DNA from: CAIUGU01 sp963819685
Lineage (GTDB): Bacteria; Pseudomonadota; Gammaproteobacteria; Steroidobacterales; Steroidobacteraceae
DNA length: 64,000 bases
Assembly (NCBI GenBank): GCA_963819685.1
Contig: CAWFXI010000007.1
Location: 573,111 to 637,110 of the forward strand
Direction: 5' to 3'
In this document: positions 9,872 to 18,283 of the stretch, piece by piece
Layout of the letters: the number at the start of each line of letters is the position of its first letter
Position numbering within the stretch: the stretch's first letter is position 1
Program-made: the position numbers and the translations under genes
The notes under the pieces: generated by a model
What the model was told of the DNA's origin: nothing
Database searches by the model: none
The model's input: the letters and a program-made list of their open reading frames with translations, nothing else

Positions 9872-10614
9872 GGCGATACTCTACTATTCACGGCTGCCTT
9901 CTTCAGATTCACGACGATAAAAATGACGACCAATGCCACCGCCAGCGCAAACCACTGAATGGCGTACGCCACATTGCGCGTTGGCCCGACTCCGAAGTGC
10001 GGTTCCCAGGCCCGCTCGAAACCGTCCTCGGCCTTTGGATCGAGTAGCAGGATGGGCTGCAGCACTTTATCGCCGTACAACCTCTTGAGATCGCGGAACT
10101 CCGGAAAATTCACTACGAGGGGCCAGGTCGGCGCGGACAGGTCCTGCGTTCCCAGTCGCATTGCGGGCAGGGGCAACCGATCGAGCCGGCCGATGATCTC
10201 GCGGTGAAGGGAACCCACCTCGATTGCCGGCAGGGACGCACGCGTTGGTCCAAGGGCAACCCAGCCCCGATCCACGAACAACAGGTTGCCATCCTCGAGC
10301 TTGAGTGGCGTCAGCACGCGATAGCCCGGGACGCCTGTGCGAGAAGGCATGTTGTCGAGCAGAATCTGTCTTGAAGTCTCGTACTCGCCCGCGACAATCA
10401 CCTGCTGGTAACGTGGCAGGTCTGCCGCGTTCGCACCCGACAGATGAACCGTCCGCTGCTGCCCCGCGACGAAGGTCTCAGTCAGGGCGCGCTTTTCGCC
10501 GGCACGCTGCAATTGCCAGACGCCGAGTCCGATCAGGCCCGCGAGTGCCATAACGGTCAGCATGGTTTCTGGCAGAGCCGGGGCGAAAATGCGATCGCGG
10601 AAACGTACGGGCAT
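9868..10614 (-). CDS. SURF1-family cytochrome oxidase assembly protein
   Basis: Inner-membrane assembly factor for heme insertion into cytochrome oxidase subunit I. There are two terminal helices: LPETMLTVMALAGLIGLGVWQL (residues about 13-34) and a C-terminal one at WFALAVALVVIFIVV. Conserved SURF1 sequence is seen as GVWQLQRAGEK, LLDNMPSRTGVPGYRVLTPL and DRGWVALG. The start is set at the ATG at 10614; the longer frame would need a TTG at 10632. It is part of the oxidase cluster. Confidence 0.9.
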   Translation of the reverse strand: MPVRFRDRIFAPALPETMLTVMALAGLIGLGVWQLQRAGEKRALTETFVAGQQRTVHLSGANAADLPRYQQVIVAGEYETSRQILLDNMPSRTGVPGYRVLTPLKLEDGNLLFVDRGWVALGPTRASLPAIEVGSLHREIIGRLDRLPLPAMRLGTQDLSAPTWPLVVNFPEFRDLKRLYGDKVLQPILLLDPKAEDGFERAWEPHFGVGPTRNVAYAIQWFALAVALVVIFIVVNLKKAAVNSRVSP

Positions 10615-10660
10615 ATACTCGTCACTCGCCAATCCGGCGTAGCTTTTTCAGGACCGTACC

Positions 10661-10867
10661 GTGATCAAGTTGCTGATTGTCGCTTGTCTGATCGGTATCG
10701 TCATCAGCCTGGGCAAGGGACTGTTTCACCTCGTCCATGACAAGAGCAGCTCTTCCTCCACAGTCAAGGCACTGACGGTGCGTATCGTGCTGTCCGTTGC
10801 CCTGTTCCTGTTGCTCCTGCTTGCCTGGTCGCAGGGACTGATCCAGCCCCACGGGATAGGCCAATAG
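10661..10867 (+). CDS. twin-transmembrane protein, DUF2909 family
   Basis: 68-aa protein with two hydrophobic helices (about 2-20 and 43-62) joined by a loop of about 20 residues. The first helix ends GKGLFHLVHDK, typical of the small DUF2909 proteins found next to cytochrome oxidase genes. It starts with GTG. It is the only plus-strand gene inside the oxidase cluster, lying between SURF1 and coxC. Function is unknown; a role in oxidase biogenesis is inferred from its recurring position. Confidence 0.8.
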   Translation: MIKLLIVACLIGIVISLGKGLFHLVHDKSSSSSTVKALTVRIVLSVALFLLLLLAWSQGLIQPHGIGQ

Positions 10868-10873
10868 CTGGCG

Positions 10874-11755
10874 CTACAGCCAGTAGACGAAAATAAACAA
10901 CCCGAGCCAGACGACGTCCACGAAGTGCCAGTACCAGGCAACTCCTTCAAACGCGAAGTGCTGGTTGGGCGTGAAATGTCCCTTGAGGCAACGGAACCAG
11001 ATGACCGTCAGCATGATCGCGCCGATGGTCACATGCAGGCCGTGGAAGCCCGTCAGCATGAAGAACGTCGAGCCGTAGATCCCCGTCGACAGCTTGAGGT
11101 TCAGCTCGTGGTAGGCCTCAATGTATTCCTGCGCCTGCAGGTAGACGAACAGGAAGCCCAGCAGGAATGTCAGCGCGAGGAAGATATTCAGGACTTTGCG
11201 ATTGCCGGCCCTGAGCGCATGGTGAGCGATGGTAATCGTCACGCCTGACGTCAGCAGCAGGGCGGTATTGATCGCAGGCAGACCGAACGCAGGAATGACT
11301 TCAAACTCACCCCCAACGGCGGCGGGTCCATTCGTCGGCCAGGCTGTTTCATAGCCCTTCCAGAGCAGCAGGTTCGTGAAAATCTTGACGCCTTCTCCCC
11401 CCAGCCAGGGCACGGAAAACTGTCGCGAATAGAACAGGGCACCAAAGAAGGCCGCGAAGAACATGATCTCCGAGAAAATGAACCACATCATCCCCATGCG
11501 GAATGACCTGTCTACCTGCTCGTTGAAATAGTGTCCTTCGCTCTCGTTGATGACGGTGCCAAACCACCCGGCAAACATGGTTGCCACGATCACGAGGCCA
11601 GCCGTCATCACGAACGGCCCGGGACTCGAGTGGTTGAGCCACAGGGCCGCGCCACCCACCGTGATGAAGAGCGCGATCGAGCCGATCACCGGCCAGGGGC
11701 TGCCGTGCGGAATGTAGTACTTGCCACCGGGCTGTTCGGTCTGTGCGTGAGCCAT
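10874..11755 (-). CDS. coxC: cytochrome c oxidase subunit III
   Basis: Seven-helix subunit III of the aa3 heme-copper oxidase. Family sequence includes YYIPHGSPWPVIGSI, the acidic-lipid segment WFIFSEIMFFAAFFGALFY and the C-terminal HFVDVVWLGLF. I set the start at the ATG at 11755 (MAHAQTEQ, 293 aa) rather than the longer frame at 11785. It is downstream of ctaG and convergent with the DUF2909 gene. Confidence 0.95.
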   Translation of the reverse strand: MAHAQTEQPGGKYYIPHGSPWPVIGSIALFITVGGAALWLNHSSPGPFVMTAGLVIVATMFAGWFGTVINESEGHYFNEQVDRSFRMGMMWFIFSEIMFFAAFFGALFYSRQFSVPWLGGEGVKIFTNLLLWKGYETAWPTNGPAAVGGEFEVIPAFGLPAINTALLLTSGVTITIAHHALRAGNRKVLNIFLALTFLLGFLFVYLQAQEYIEAYHELNLKLSTGIYGSTFFMLTGFHGLHVTIGAIMLTVIWFRCLKGHFTPNQHFAFEGVAWYWHFVDVVWLGLFIFVYWL

Positions 11756-11792
11756 GAGCTTTGGAATCCTGCCTGTCAGTTGCAATCAACGA

Positions 11793-12338
11793 TCACTGTG
11801 CCGCCACAACCTGCGGAATGTCGTACATTGAATACGCGAGCGTCACACGGTCCACGTTGGCGGGCAACGCCGGGTCCACGATGAAGCGCACGCTCATCTC
11901 ACGCCCCTCGAGTCCCTCGAAGTGCTGCGGTGTAAAGCAGAAGCATTCTGTCTTGTGGAAGTAACGCGTCGCCTGGCTTGGCGCGATGCTCGGTATCGCC
12001 TGGCCGGTGACTGCCTGTGGTTGCAGGTTCTTCGCGTAGAACTTCGTTTCGTACAGCCGTCCCGGCTCGACTTCCATGCTCGCGACCACAGGGTGGAACT
12101 CCCATGAACCGAAAGTCGGCGTGGCCGAAATCATCTCGACTGTGACTCGCCGGTCACCGACCGGCGCCTCGATGACCTGCGATGCGGCGCGCAACTTCTC
12201 GCGATTGCCATAGCCGGTGACATCGCAGAGAACGCCGTACAGCGGTACCAGTGCAAAGCCGAAGCCAAAGGCACATGCGGCCATCAGCCAAAGCTGGCCG
12301 GTGAGTCTGCGATTGTCGGCACGGCGCTGGTCGCTCAT
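11793..12338 (-). CDS. ctaG: cytochrome c oxidase assembly protein CtaG/COX11
   Basis: Membrane-anchored copper chaperone for the CuB site of subunit I. The 181 aa comprise one N-terminal helix (about 13-34), LYGVLCDVTGYG after it, and an immunoglobulin-like domain with the copper-binding motif KTECFCFTPQ, where the CFC cysteines bind Cu(I). Its ATG overlaps the stop of the upstream 43-aa gene in an ATGA arrangement. Confidence 0.96.
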   Translation of the reverse strand: MSDQRRADNRRLTGQLWLMAACAFGFGFALVPLYGVLCDVTGYGNREKLRAASQVIEAPVGDRRVTVEMISATPTFGSWEFHPVVASMEVEPGRLYETKFYAKNLQPQAVTGQAIPSIAPSQATRYFHKTECFCFTPQHFEGLEGREMSVRFIVDPALPANVDRVTLAYSMYDIPQVVAAQ

Positions 12339-12466
12339 GGCGAGCGCGTGACCACGAGGTAGATGAAGCCGAAGTAGAAAACGAGAGCCAGGCCAACGAG
12401 CAGCAGCACATTCCTGCGAATGCGCTGCCGTCGTCCCGATTCAGACAATGCTTCCTGCTTCAGCAT
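12335..12466 (-). CDS. small single-helix protein between coxA and ctaG (cytochrome oxidase small assembly protein)
   Basis: A 43-aa frame: MLKQEALSESGRRQRIRRN, one hydrophobic helix of about 20 residues, and a tail ending VVTRSP. The basic cytoplasmic N-terminus followed by a single helix fits the tiny proteins often annotated as cytochrome oxidase small assembly protein at this position. Its stop overlaps the ctaG start by 2 bp (ATGA), which supports translation. It is too short for most gene callers. The function is inferred only from size and position. Confidence 0.7.
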   Translation of the reverse strand: MLKQEALSESGRRQRIRRNVLLLVGLALVFYFGFIYLVVTRSP

Positions 12467-12484
12467 GCTGATTCCCGCGTCTGC

Positions 12485-14095
12485 CTACCTGACATCCGGT
12501 GGAGTGTCGAACGTGTGATGCGGAGCGGGCGACGGTACGGTCCACTCGAGTCCCTGCGGCATCGCGTCGTCCCAGACCTTGTCGGTAGCCTTTGCACCCC
12601 CTCGCAAGCTGCTCCAGATGATGTAGGCGAACAGCAACTGCGAGAGGCCGAACCCGAAGGCGCCGATCGACGAAATCATGTTGAACTCGGCAAACTGCGT
12701 CGAGTAATCGGGTATGCGGCGCGGCATGCCCGCCAGACCCAGGAAGTGCTGCGGGAAAAACAGGACGTTCACGAAAATCGTGGACAGCCAGAAATGCCAC
12801 TTGGCCACGGCCATGCTGTACATGTGCCCCGTCCACTTTGGCAGCCAGTAGTAGACGCCCGCCATGATGGCAAACACCGCGCCGGGTACCAGCACATAGT
12901 GAAAGTGCGCAACGACGAAGTAAGTATCGTGGTACTGGAAATCAGCTGGCACGATCGCGAGCATCAGGCCCGAGAATCCGCCGATCGTGAACAGGAACAG
13001 GAACGAGAGCGAGAACAGCATGGGCGGTTCGAAGGTCAGCGAACCCTTCCACATGGTCGCCGTCCAGTTGAACACCTTCACGCCGGTGGGAACCGCAATC
13101 AGCATGGTGGAGAGCATGAAAAACAGTTCGCCGGCCAGCGGCATGCCGGTCGTGAACATGTGGTGCGCCCAGACGATGAACGACAGGAAGGCGATCGATG
13201 CCACTGCGTACACCATCGCGTCATAGCCAAACAGCGGCTTGCGCGAGAATGTCGGGATGATCTCCGACACGATCCCGAATGCTGGCAGGATCATGATATA
13301 GACCTCCGGATGCCCGAAGAACCAGAAGATGTGCTGGTACAGCACCGGGTCGCCGCCGCCAGACGCGGAGAAGAACGTGGTGCCGAAGAAGTGGTCCGTC
13401 AGGACCATCGTCACCGCGCCTGCAAATACGGGCATGACTGCAATCAGCAGGTACGCCGTGATCAGCCATGTCCAGGTGAACATCGGCATCTTGAGCAGCG
13501 ACATGCCCGGTGCGCGCAGGTTCATGATGGTCACGATGATGTTGATCGAGCCCATGATCGACGACGCGCCCGCCAGGTGGATCGCGAAGATGGCGAGCGG
13601 CAGCGCATCGCCCGTCTGGATCACCAGCGGTGGATACAGGGTCCAGCCTGAAGCAGGACCACCGCCCGGCACGAACAGGGAGAGGATGAGCAGGGAGAAC
13701 GCTGCAACCAGCAGCCAGAAACTGAAATTGTTCATGCGCGGCAGCGCCATGTCCGGTGCGCCCACCTGCAGCGGCAGCATCCAGTTGGCAAGACCCACGG
13801 TTGCCGGCATCACCGCTCCGAACACCATGATCAGTGCGTGCACTGTCGTCATCGTGTTGAAAAATCCCGGATCGACGAGCTGCAGGCCGGGCTGGAACAG
13901 CTCGGCGCGGATGACCATCGCCATCGCGCCGCCCAGGAAGAACATGATCAGGCTGAACACCAGGTACATCGTGCCGATGTCCTTGTGATTCGTCGCGAAC
14001 AGCCAGCGGCGCCAGCCTTTGGGCGCGCCGTGATCCTCATGCGCGTGATCGTGGGCGTGAACGGCTGCAGAGCCAAGGGTCTCAACTGAACTCAT
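12485..14095 (-). CDS. coxA: cytochrome c oxidase subunit I
   Basis: Catalytic 12-helix subunit of the aa3 oxidase, carrying heme a and the heme a3-CuB center. The 536 aa include WFFGHPEVYIMILPAFG with the His-Tyr cross-link region, HHMFTTGMP with CuB histidines, and VAHFHYVLVPG with the heme ligands. The N-terminus has a His-rich cytoplasmic leader (HAHDHAHEDHGAP). The next gene upstream, coxB, ends 3 bp before its start. Confidence 0.97.
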   Translation of the reverse strand: MSSVETLGSAAVHAHDHAHEDHGAPKGWRRWLFATNHKDIGTMYLVFSLIMFFLGGAMAMVIRAELFQPGLQLVDPGFFNTMTTVHALIMVFGAVMPATVGLANWMLPLQVGAPDMALPRMNNFSFWLLVAAFSLLILSLFVPGGGPASGWTLYPPLVIQTGDALPLAIFAIHLAGASSIMGSINIIVTIMNLRAPGMSLLKMPMFTWTWLITAYLLIAVMPVFAGAVTMVLTDHFFGTTFFSASGGGDPVLYQHIFWFFGHPEVYIMILPAFGIVSEIIPTFSRKPLFGYDAMVYAVASIAFLSFIVWAHHMFTTGMPLAGELFFMLSTMLIAVPTGVKVFNWTATMWKGSLTFEPPMLFSLSFLFLFTIGGFSGLMLAIVPADFQYHDTYFVVAHFHYVLVPGAVFAIMAGVYYWLPKWTGHMYSMAVAKWHFWLSTIFVNVLFFPQHFLGLAGMPRRIPDYSTQFAEFNMISSIGAFGFGLSQLLFAYIIWSSLRGGAKATDKVWDDAMPQGLEWTVPSPAPHHTFDTPPDVR

Positions 14096-14097
14096 GT

Positions 14098-15022
14098 TTA
14101 CTCCGCCTTCGCGACAATCTGGGTCGCGACATCAATCGTCTGGTTGCCTGTGATGACCTGTGCCGTTGCCACCGGTGCGGGAGCCGCCCCGCCCTGCTGC
14201 TGCTTCAGCCAGGCTGCGTAGTCTGCTTCGGACTTCACCTCCACCACTACCGGCATGAAGCCGTGGTCGCGGCCGCACAGTTCGGCGCACTGCCCGCGGT
14301 ACACGCCCGGCTCGCTGGCCCGGAACCAGAGTTCATTGACGAATCCCGGTATTGCATCCTTCTTCATGCCGAGATCAGGCACCCACCAGGCATGTAGTCA
14401 CATCCGCCGCCGTGAGCAGGATGCGGACCTTCGCGTTCACCGGTACGACCAGCGGGTTGTCGACTTCGAGCAGGTAGTTCTCGACGCTGTCGGGATCGAT
14501 GCCGGAGTCGAGTTGCCGCGCAACGTTGCTGGCCGGGGCAAGCGCCGAAAAGAATTTGACGCCGTCATCCAGATAGTCGTAGTGCCATTTCCACTGGTAG
14601 CCGGTGACCTTGATCGTCAGGTTTGAGTCGCGGGTGTCCTCGATCTTGACCAGGGTCTCGGCCGCAGGAATGGCCATCCCCACGAGGATGACGATCGGGA
14701 TGATCGTCCAGATGATCTCGGCTTGCGTGTTGTGCACAAAGGTTGCGGGCTCCGCACCCGCCGACCTCCGGAACTTGACGATGGAATAGATCATCGCGCC
14801 GAAGACGAGCACTGCGATCACAACGCAGATCCACAGAATCAGCATGTGCAGCTGGTGGATGTCGCGGCTCAGATCGGAAACGCCCACCGGCATGTTGAGG
14901 TTCCAGGCGGCGAGCGCCGGGCTCGCCTGAAGGAAACCCGCTACGACGGCGGTTGCGACGTACCGACAGATGCAAAAGGCACGGCTGGTCTTTCGCATCG
15001 CTCGTTCAAGCATCTTCAACAT
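14098..15022 (-). pseudogene. coxB: cytochrome c oxidase subunit II with an internal +1 frameshift
   Basis: CuA-bearing subunit II of the aa3 oxidase, split over two frames. The 5' part (from the ATG at 15022) has a signal peptide ending in ASPALAAWN, two helices and EIIWTIIPIVILV, then reaches ILLTAADV. The 3' part resumes in another frame with HAWWVPDLGMKKDAIPG and the CuA motif CAELCGRDHGFMP. Removing one base near 14397 restores ADVIHAWWVP, the conserved sequence. Everything else is intact, so this is either a very recent mutation or a consensus error. Alternative starts lie upstream at 15154 and inside the leader. Confidence 0.88.
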
Positions 15023-15150
15023 GTTGGTGCCAATGCTCCCATTCCATAAATCAGTAATCAGCAGCGCGCGCGTTGCGCTGCCGCCGGCGCGGCCGGCAAA
15101 CCTCGGCCCAGATGAGCGCGTAGCTGGCCCCAGCATGACGCGTACGCTCC

Positions 15151-15672
15151 TCACCTCAAGTCAGGCGATTCGTTGACGTTCCCGATCAACTGTTTGAGGC
15201 GCGCCGCGAGTTCGCGGCGCTCGTCTTCCGCCAGGAAACGGCCTATCTCAAGCGAGCGACCCTGACTTTCCAGGCAGAGGCGCAGCGGATGCAGCCCATG
15301 TTGCGGCGCGCGGAGTTTAACCTTGGCCCAGTGGCGAGGAAATACCGTGAACTCCCTATACGACCCTTCGATGAGCTCGACCGTGATGGAGGAGTCGGTG
15401 ATTTCGAGGGTTTCCCGGTCCGCGCCGCGCCTCATGGACAGTCTCGTTGCCCACACGAGCAACGCAATTTCGAGGCCGGCAAACGGCAGGATGGGCCATA
15501 AACCCTTGATTGCCATCACCGCGGCGATCAGGAAAGTTGCGCCCCCGGTGGCAGCCAGAAACACCGTCGCTGACTTTGGTGTCAGCGAGCAGTTTGGGGA
15601 AATCACAATGAGATGCGGCGCCGGGGCCTGCAAGTGCGCACTTGGAGTCGCGAAAGCGCTGCCACTTGTCAT
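15151..15672 (-). CDS. DUF2244-family membrane protein
   Basis: 173 aa from the ATG at 15672 (a longer frame reaches 15810 but adds an unlikely leader). It has the DUF2244 layout: an N-terminal stretch with ISPNCSLT, two close helices (about 37-77), the short basic turn RLSMRRGAD, then a soluble beta domain with FPRHWAKVKLR and LEIGRFLAEDERRELAARL. Proteins of this family often adjoin cytochrome oxidase genes. The function is unknown. Confidence 0.8.
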   Translation of the reverse strand: MTSGSAFATPSAHLQAPAPHLIVISPNCSLTPKSATVFLAATGGATFLIAAVMAIKGLWPILPFAGLEIALLVWATRLSMRRGADRETLEITDSSITVELIEGSYREFTVFPRHWAKVKLRAPQHGLHPLRLCLESQGRSLEIGRFLAEDERRELAARLKQLIGNVNESPDLR

Positions 15673-15773
15673 GTTGCTCAAACTCGCCGGCACGTTGGAA
15701 AATCGGCCGTATGGTACTTGAGCCGAGGCGGACGGTGCAATGCACAAAGCCCGGATGGAAAAGGGGTTTTTCC

Positions 15774-16497
15774 TCATTCCCCGGGGCTTAGCTGCATGGC
15801 GTCGAGCCACGGAAGAGCGGCTTCAGCAGTGGCAACTGCAAGCGGCGGAACCACGCCCAGGCAGGGGGCTGGCAAGAAACTGCGCAAAGCCTCGATGTTG
15901 TCGTTGAGCGGTGAGAATTCGGGATCAATGCAGCTGCCGATCCAGCCCACCAGCTTCGACTTGCCGCCCTTTTCGATGGCTTCACTCGTGAGCAGCGCGT
16001 GGTTGATGCACCCAAGTCTCAGGCCCACGACAAGAATAACGCCGAGACCCAGATGTCTCGGGCAAATCGCTCAGGAAGGAAGCAGGTCCAAGCGGCACAC
16101 GCCAGCCCCCTGCGCCCTCGACGATGACGATGTCAGCCTGGCCCGCCAGTGACCGATACGCTGCAATGAGCCGCGTCAGTTCGATGGTGACTCCAATCGC
16201 CTGGGCCGCGAGGTGAGGTGCGATGGGCGGTTCAAAAGCGTACGGGTTGACGATTGAGTAGGGTTGCGGCTCTGAAGCCTGTTCGAGAAGCAGCGAGGCA
16301 TCTTCGTTCCGCAGGCCTTGAGGGGTGCTTCGGCAGCCACTGGCAACCGGTTTCATACCCATTACCCGACGCCCAAGAGCCTTGTGCTGGAGCATCAATG
16401 CACCGGCAATCAACGTCTTGCCGACGCCGGTATCGGTGCCCGTGATGAAGTAGCCGGTAGCGTTGGAGGCTGGGATGGGAGGCAATGAATAGTTCAA
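15774..16497 (-). pseudogene. bioD: dethiobiotin synthetase with an internal +1 frameshift
   Basis: BioD closes the ureido ring of dethiobiotin from 7,8-diaminopelargonate, CO2 and ATP. The N-terminal frame has the P-loop GTDTGVGKT (residues about 20-28), KPVASG and VEGAGGWRVPL, and then diverges after SFLSDLPE. The rest continues in another frame as GLRLGCINHALLTSEAI to the stop at 15774. Deleting one base near 16056 (GAGACAT to GAGCAT) joins PEHLGLGVILVVGLRLG, as the family requires. An AT-rich 86-bp gap (16498-16583) separates it from bioC and could hold its own promoter. Confidence 0.85.
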
Positions 16498-16583
16498 TTT
16501 GACACTAACTGAAGTCTAAAAAGGGCCTTCCATTTCGGAGTATTGATAATAATAAGTAAATGATAAGTCCAACATTCCATGCC

Positions 16584-17483
16584 CTATTCCCTGTGCCTTA
16601 CACCGATGTTTTCGACGGAAACCCGTACCTCGCCATCCTGACGGTGACCGACGGAAACGCTGCCAGTCCCCCAGGCTTGCCCGTAGACCACTTCATAGGT
16701 AGCAGGCAGTACACCATCCTGGCGGAAGGACTCGTAGGCATTCTGCAATGCCTGCATGCGGCGTCGACCAGTCAATCCCGAGCCCCTGCCCTGCATGGCG
16801 TTGCGGGCGCCGATCAGCTTGAGTTCGCGCATGAGTGCCGTGGCGTTCTGGTAGGTCAGCGTGAATTGCTCCACATCAAGCACCGGCTCGGCAAGTCGGG
16901 CTCGCATCAGAGCATCCCCCAGGTCGTGCATATCGACGAACTGGTGTACATGAGGTCGCGCGTCCACCACTGCCCAGGCTGAGCGCAACTCATGCAGGGT
17001 GTCCGGTCCAAACGAGGTGAACGAGAACAGTCCGCGGGGCTTGAGCACGCGCTGGATTTCCGCAAGGACGGCGTCGGGAGGAGTGCACCATTGCAGCATC
17101 AGATTGCTGACAATGAGGTCAACGGACTGGTCCTTGAAAGGCAGCTGCGCGGCATCGGCGCAAAGCCGGTCAAAGCGGCGACGCCACCCCAGCTGGTGGC
17201 GAGCTTCCGCGAGCATGCCGGGCGCAAGATCAACAGCTACCACCTGGGCACGCGGAAAACGCGCCTTGAGCGCCTTGCTTGCATGCCCGGTTCCGGCGCC
17301 AAGATCGACCACAACCTCGGGCTGCAGCACGACGAAATCGAGGCGCCCGAGCAGTCGCGTCCTCACTTCCTTCTGCAGCACCGCCGCAGCGTCGTACGAG
17401 CCGCTGGCCGTATCGAATGATCTGCGCACTGCTTTCGCATCCAGACGAAGCGGGCCCATTTGCGGATCGGGGGTCGGCTTCAT
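16584..17483 (-). CDS. bioC: malonyl-ACP O-methyltransferase
   Basis: SAM-dependent enzyme that methylates malonyl-ACP, which lets the fatty-acid machinery build the pimeloyl moiety of biotin. The 299 aa show the class I methyltransferase core: VVDLGAGTGHAS (motif I, about 58-69), VAVDLAPGML and VDLIVSNLMLQW. It overlaps bioH by 4 bp. Confidence 0.93.
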   Translation of the reverse strand: MKPTPDPQMGPLRLDAKAVRRSFDTASGSYDAAAVLQKEVRTRLLGRLDFVVLQPEVVVDLGAGTGHASKALKARFPRAQVVAVDLAPGMLAEARHQLGWRRRFDRLCADAAQLPFKDQSVDLIVSNLMLQWCTPPDAVLAEIQRVLKPRGLFSFTSFGPDTLHELRSAWAVVDARPHVHQFVDMHDLGDALMRARLAEPVLDVEQFTLTYQNATALMRELKLIGARNAMQGRGSGLTGRRRMQALQNAYESFRQDGVLPATYEVVYGQAWGTGSVSVGHRQDGEVRVSVENIGVRHRE

Positions 17484-18283
17484 GAAACCACTTCTGCCGA
17501 GGCGTGGGTCCCTGCTTCCTGCGACAGGAAATCGAGGAGTACTGTCCGGAACTCCTCAGCATGCGAAATGAAGGGCGCATGGCCGGCACGGCGTATCAGA
17601 TGAAATCGGGAGCCAGGAATGTGCCCGGCGAGATGGCCGCTTGCACCGGGGGGCGTTACGCGATCGTGTTCACCCGCCACGATCAGCGCTGGCAATGACA
17701 GGCGCGCGAGCGAAGCCCTCAAATCCACTGATCCCAGGATGTCGAGACCCACCTCGAGCGCTGCAGGTTCGGGCAGGCCGCCTGCGGTCAACCTCTGGCG
17801 TAACTCGCGCAGACTGGCAAGCTCCCGTTCATCTCCACGCACCTGCAACGCCAGGAATTCCTGCACGGTTGCCTTGTAGTCTTCGCGCAGGCGCGCGCCA
17901 AAACCTGCCAGCGCTTGCGGAGTCATTGCGGCAGACCAGTCGGGTGCCGTCACGAATCGCGGTGTCGTTGCAACCAGCACCAGTCGAGCTATGCGCTCCG
18001 CCGCCAGCGTCGCCAGTCGCAACGCCACCATGCCGCCGAGGGACCAACCGAGTACTGTTGCATTCCGGGGCACATACGGAGCAACCGCCCGAGTGAAGTC
18101 ATCCAGTGTGCGGCACTCTGGTGTCCACTCGCTCCTGCCGTGTCCCGGCAAGTCGATCCTGTGCAGCCGACAGGTACCTGCAAGCTCACCCGCCATGCCA
18201 TCCCAGATGCGGGCATTCAGACCCCAGCCATGCAGCAGCACGAGGTCAAAACCGGTGCCTGTTATGTCGACATTGAGCTTCAT
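17480..18283 (-). CDS. bioH: pimeloyl-ACP methyl ester esterase
   Basis: Alpha/beta hydrolase that removes the methyl group added by BioC, ending pimeloyl-ACP synthesis. In 267 aa it has the oxyanion motif LHGWGLN, the nucleophile elbow GWSLGG (Ser81), the acid region AGEHDRVTP and the catalytic His in RAGHAPF. It overlaps bioF and bioC by 4 bp each, showing tight translational coupling. Confidence 0.92.
   Translation of the reverse strand: MKLNVDITGTGFDLVLLHGWGLNARIWDGMAGELAGTCRLHRIDLPGHGRSEWTPECRTLDDFTRAVAPYVPRNATVLGWSLGGMVALRLATLAAERIARLVLVATTPRFVTAPDWSAAMTPQALAGFGARLREDYKATVQEFLALQVRGDERELASLRELRQRLTAGGLPEPAALEVGLDILGSVDLRASLARLSLPALIVAGEHDRVTPPGASGHLAGHIPGSRFHLIRRAGHAPFISHAEEFRTVLLDFLSQEAGTHASAEVVS

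Noticed and set aside
14098..15022. Programmed ribosomal frameshift in coxB
   Set aside because: No slippery sequence or downstream structure, and the family has no known recoding at this position.
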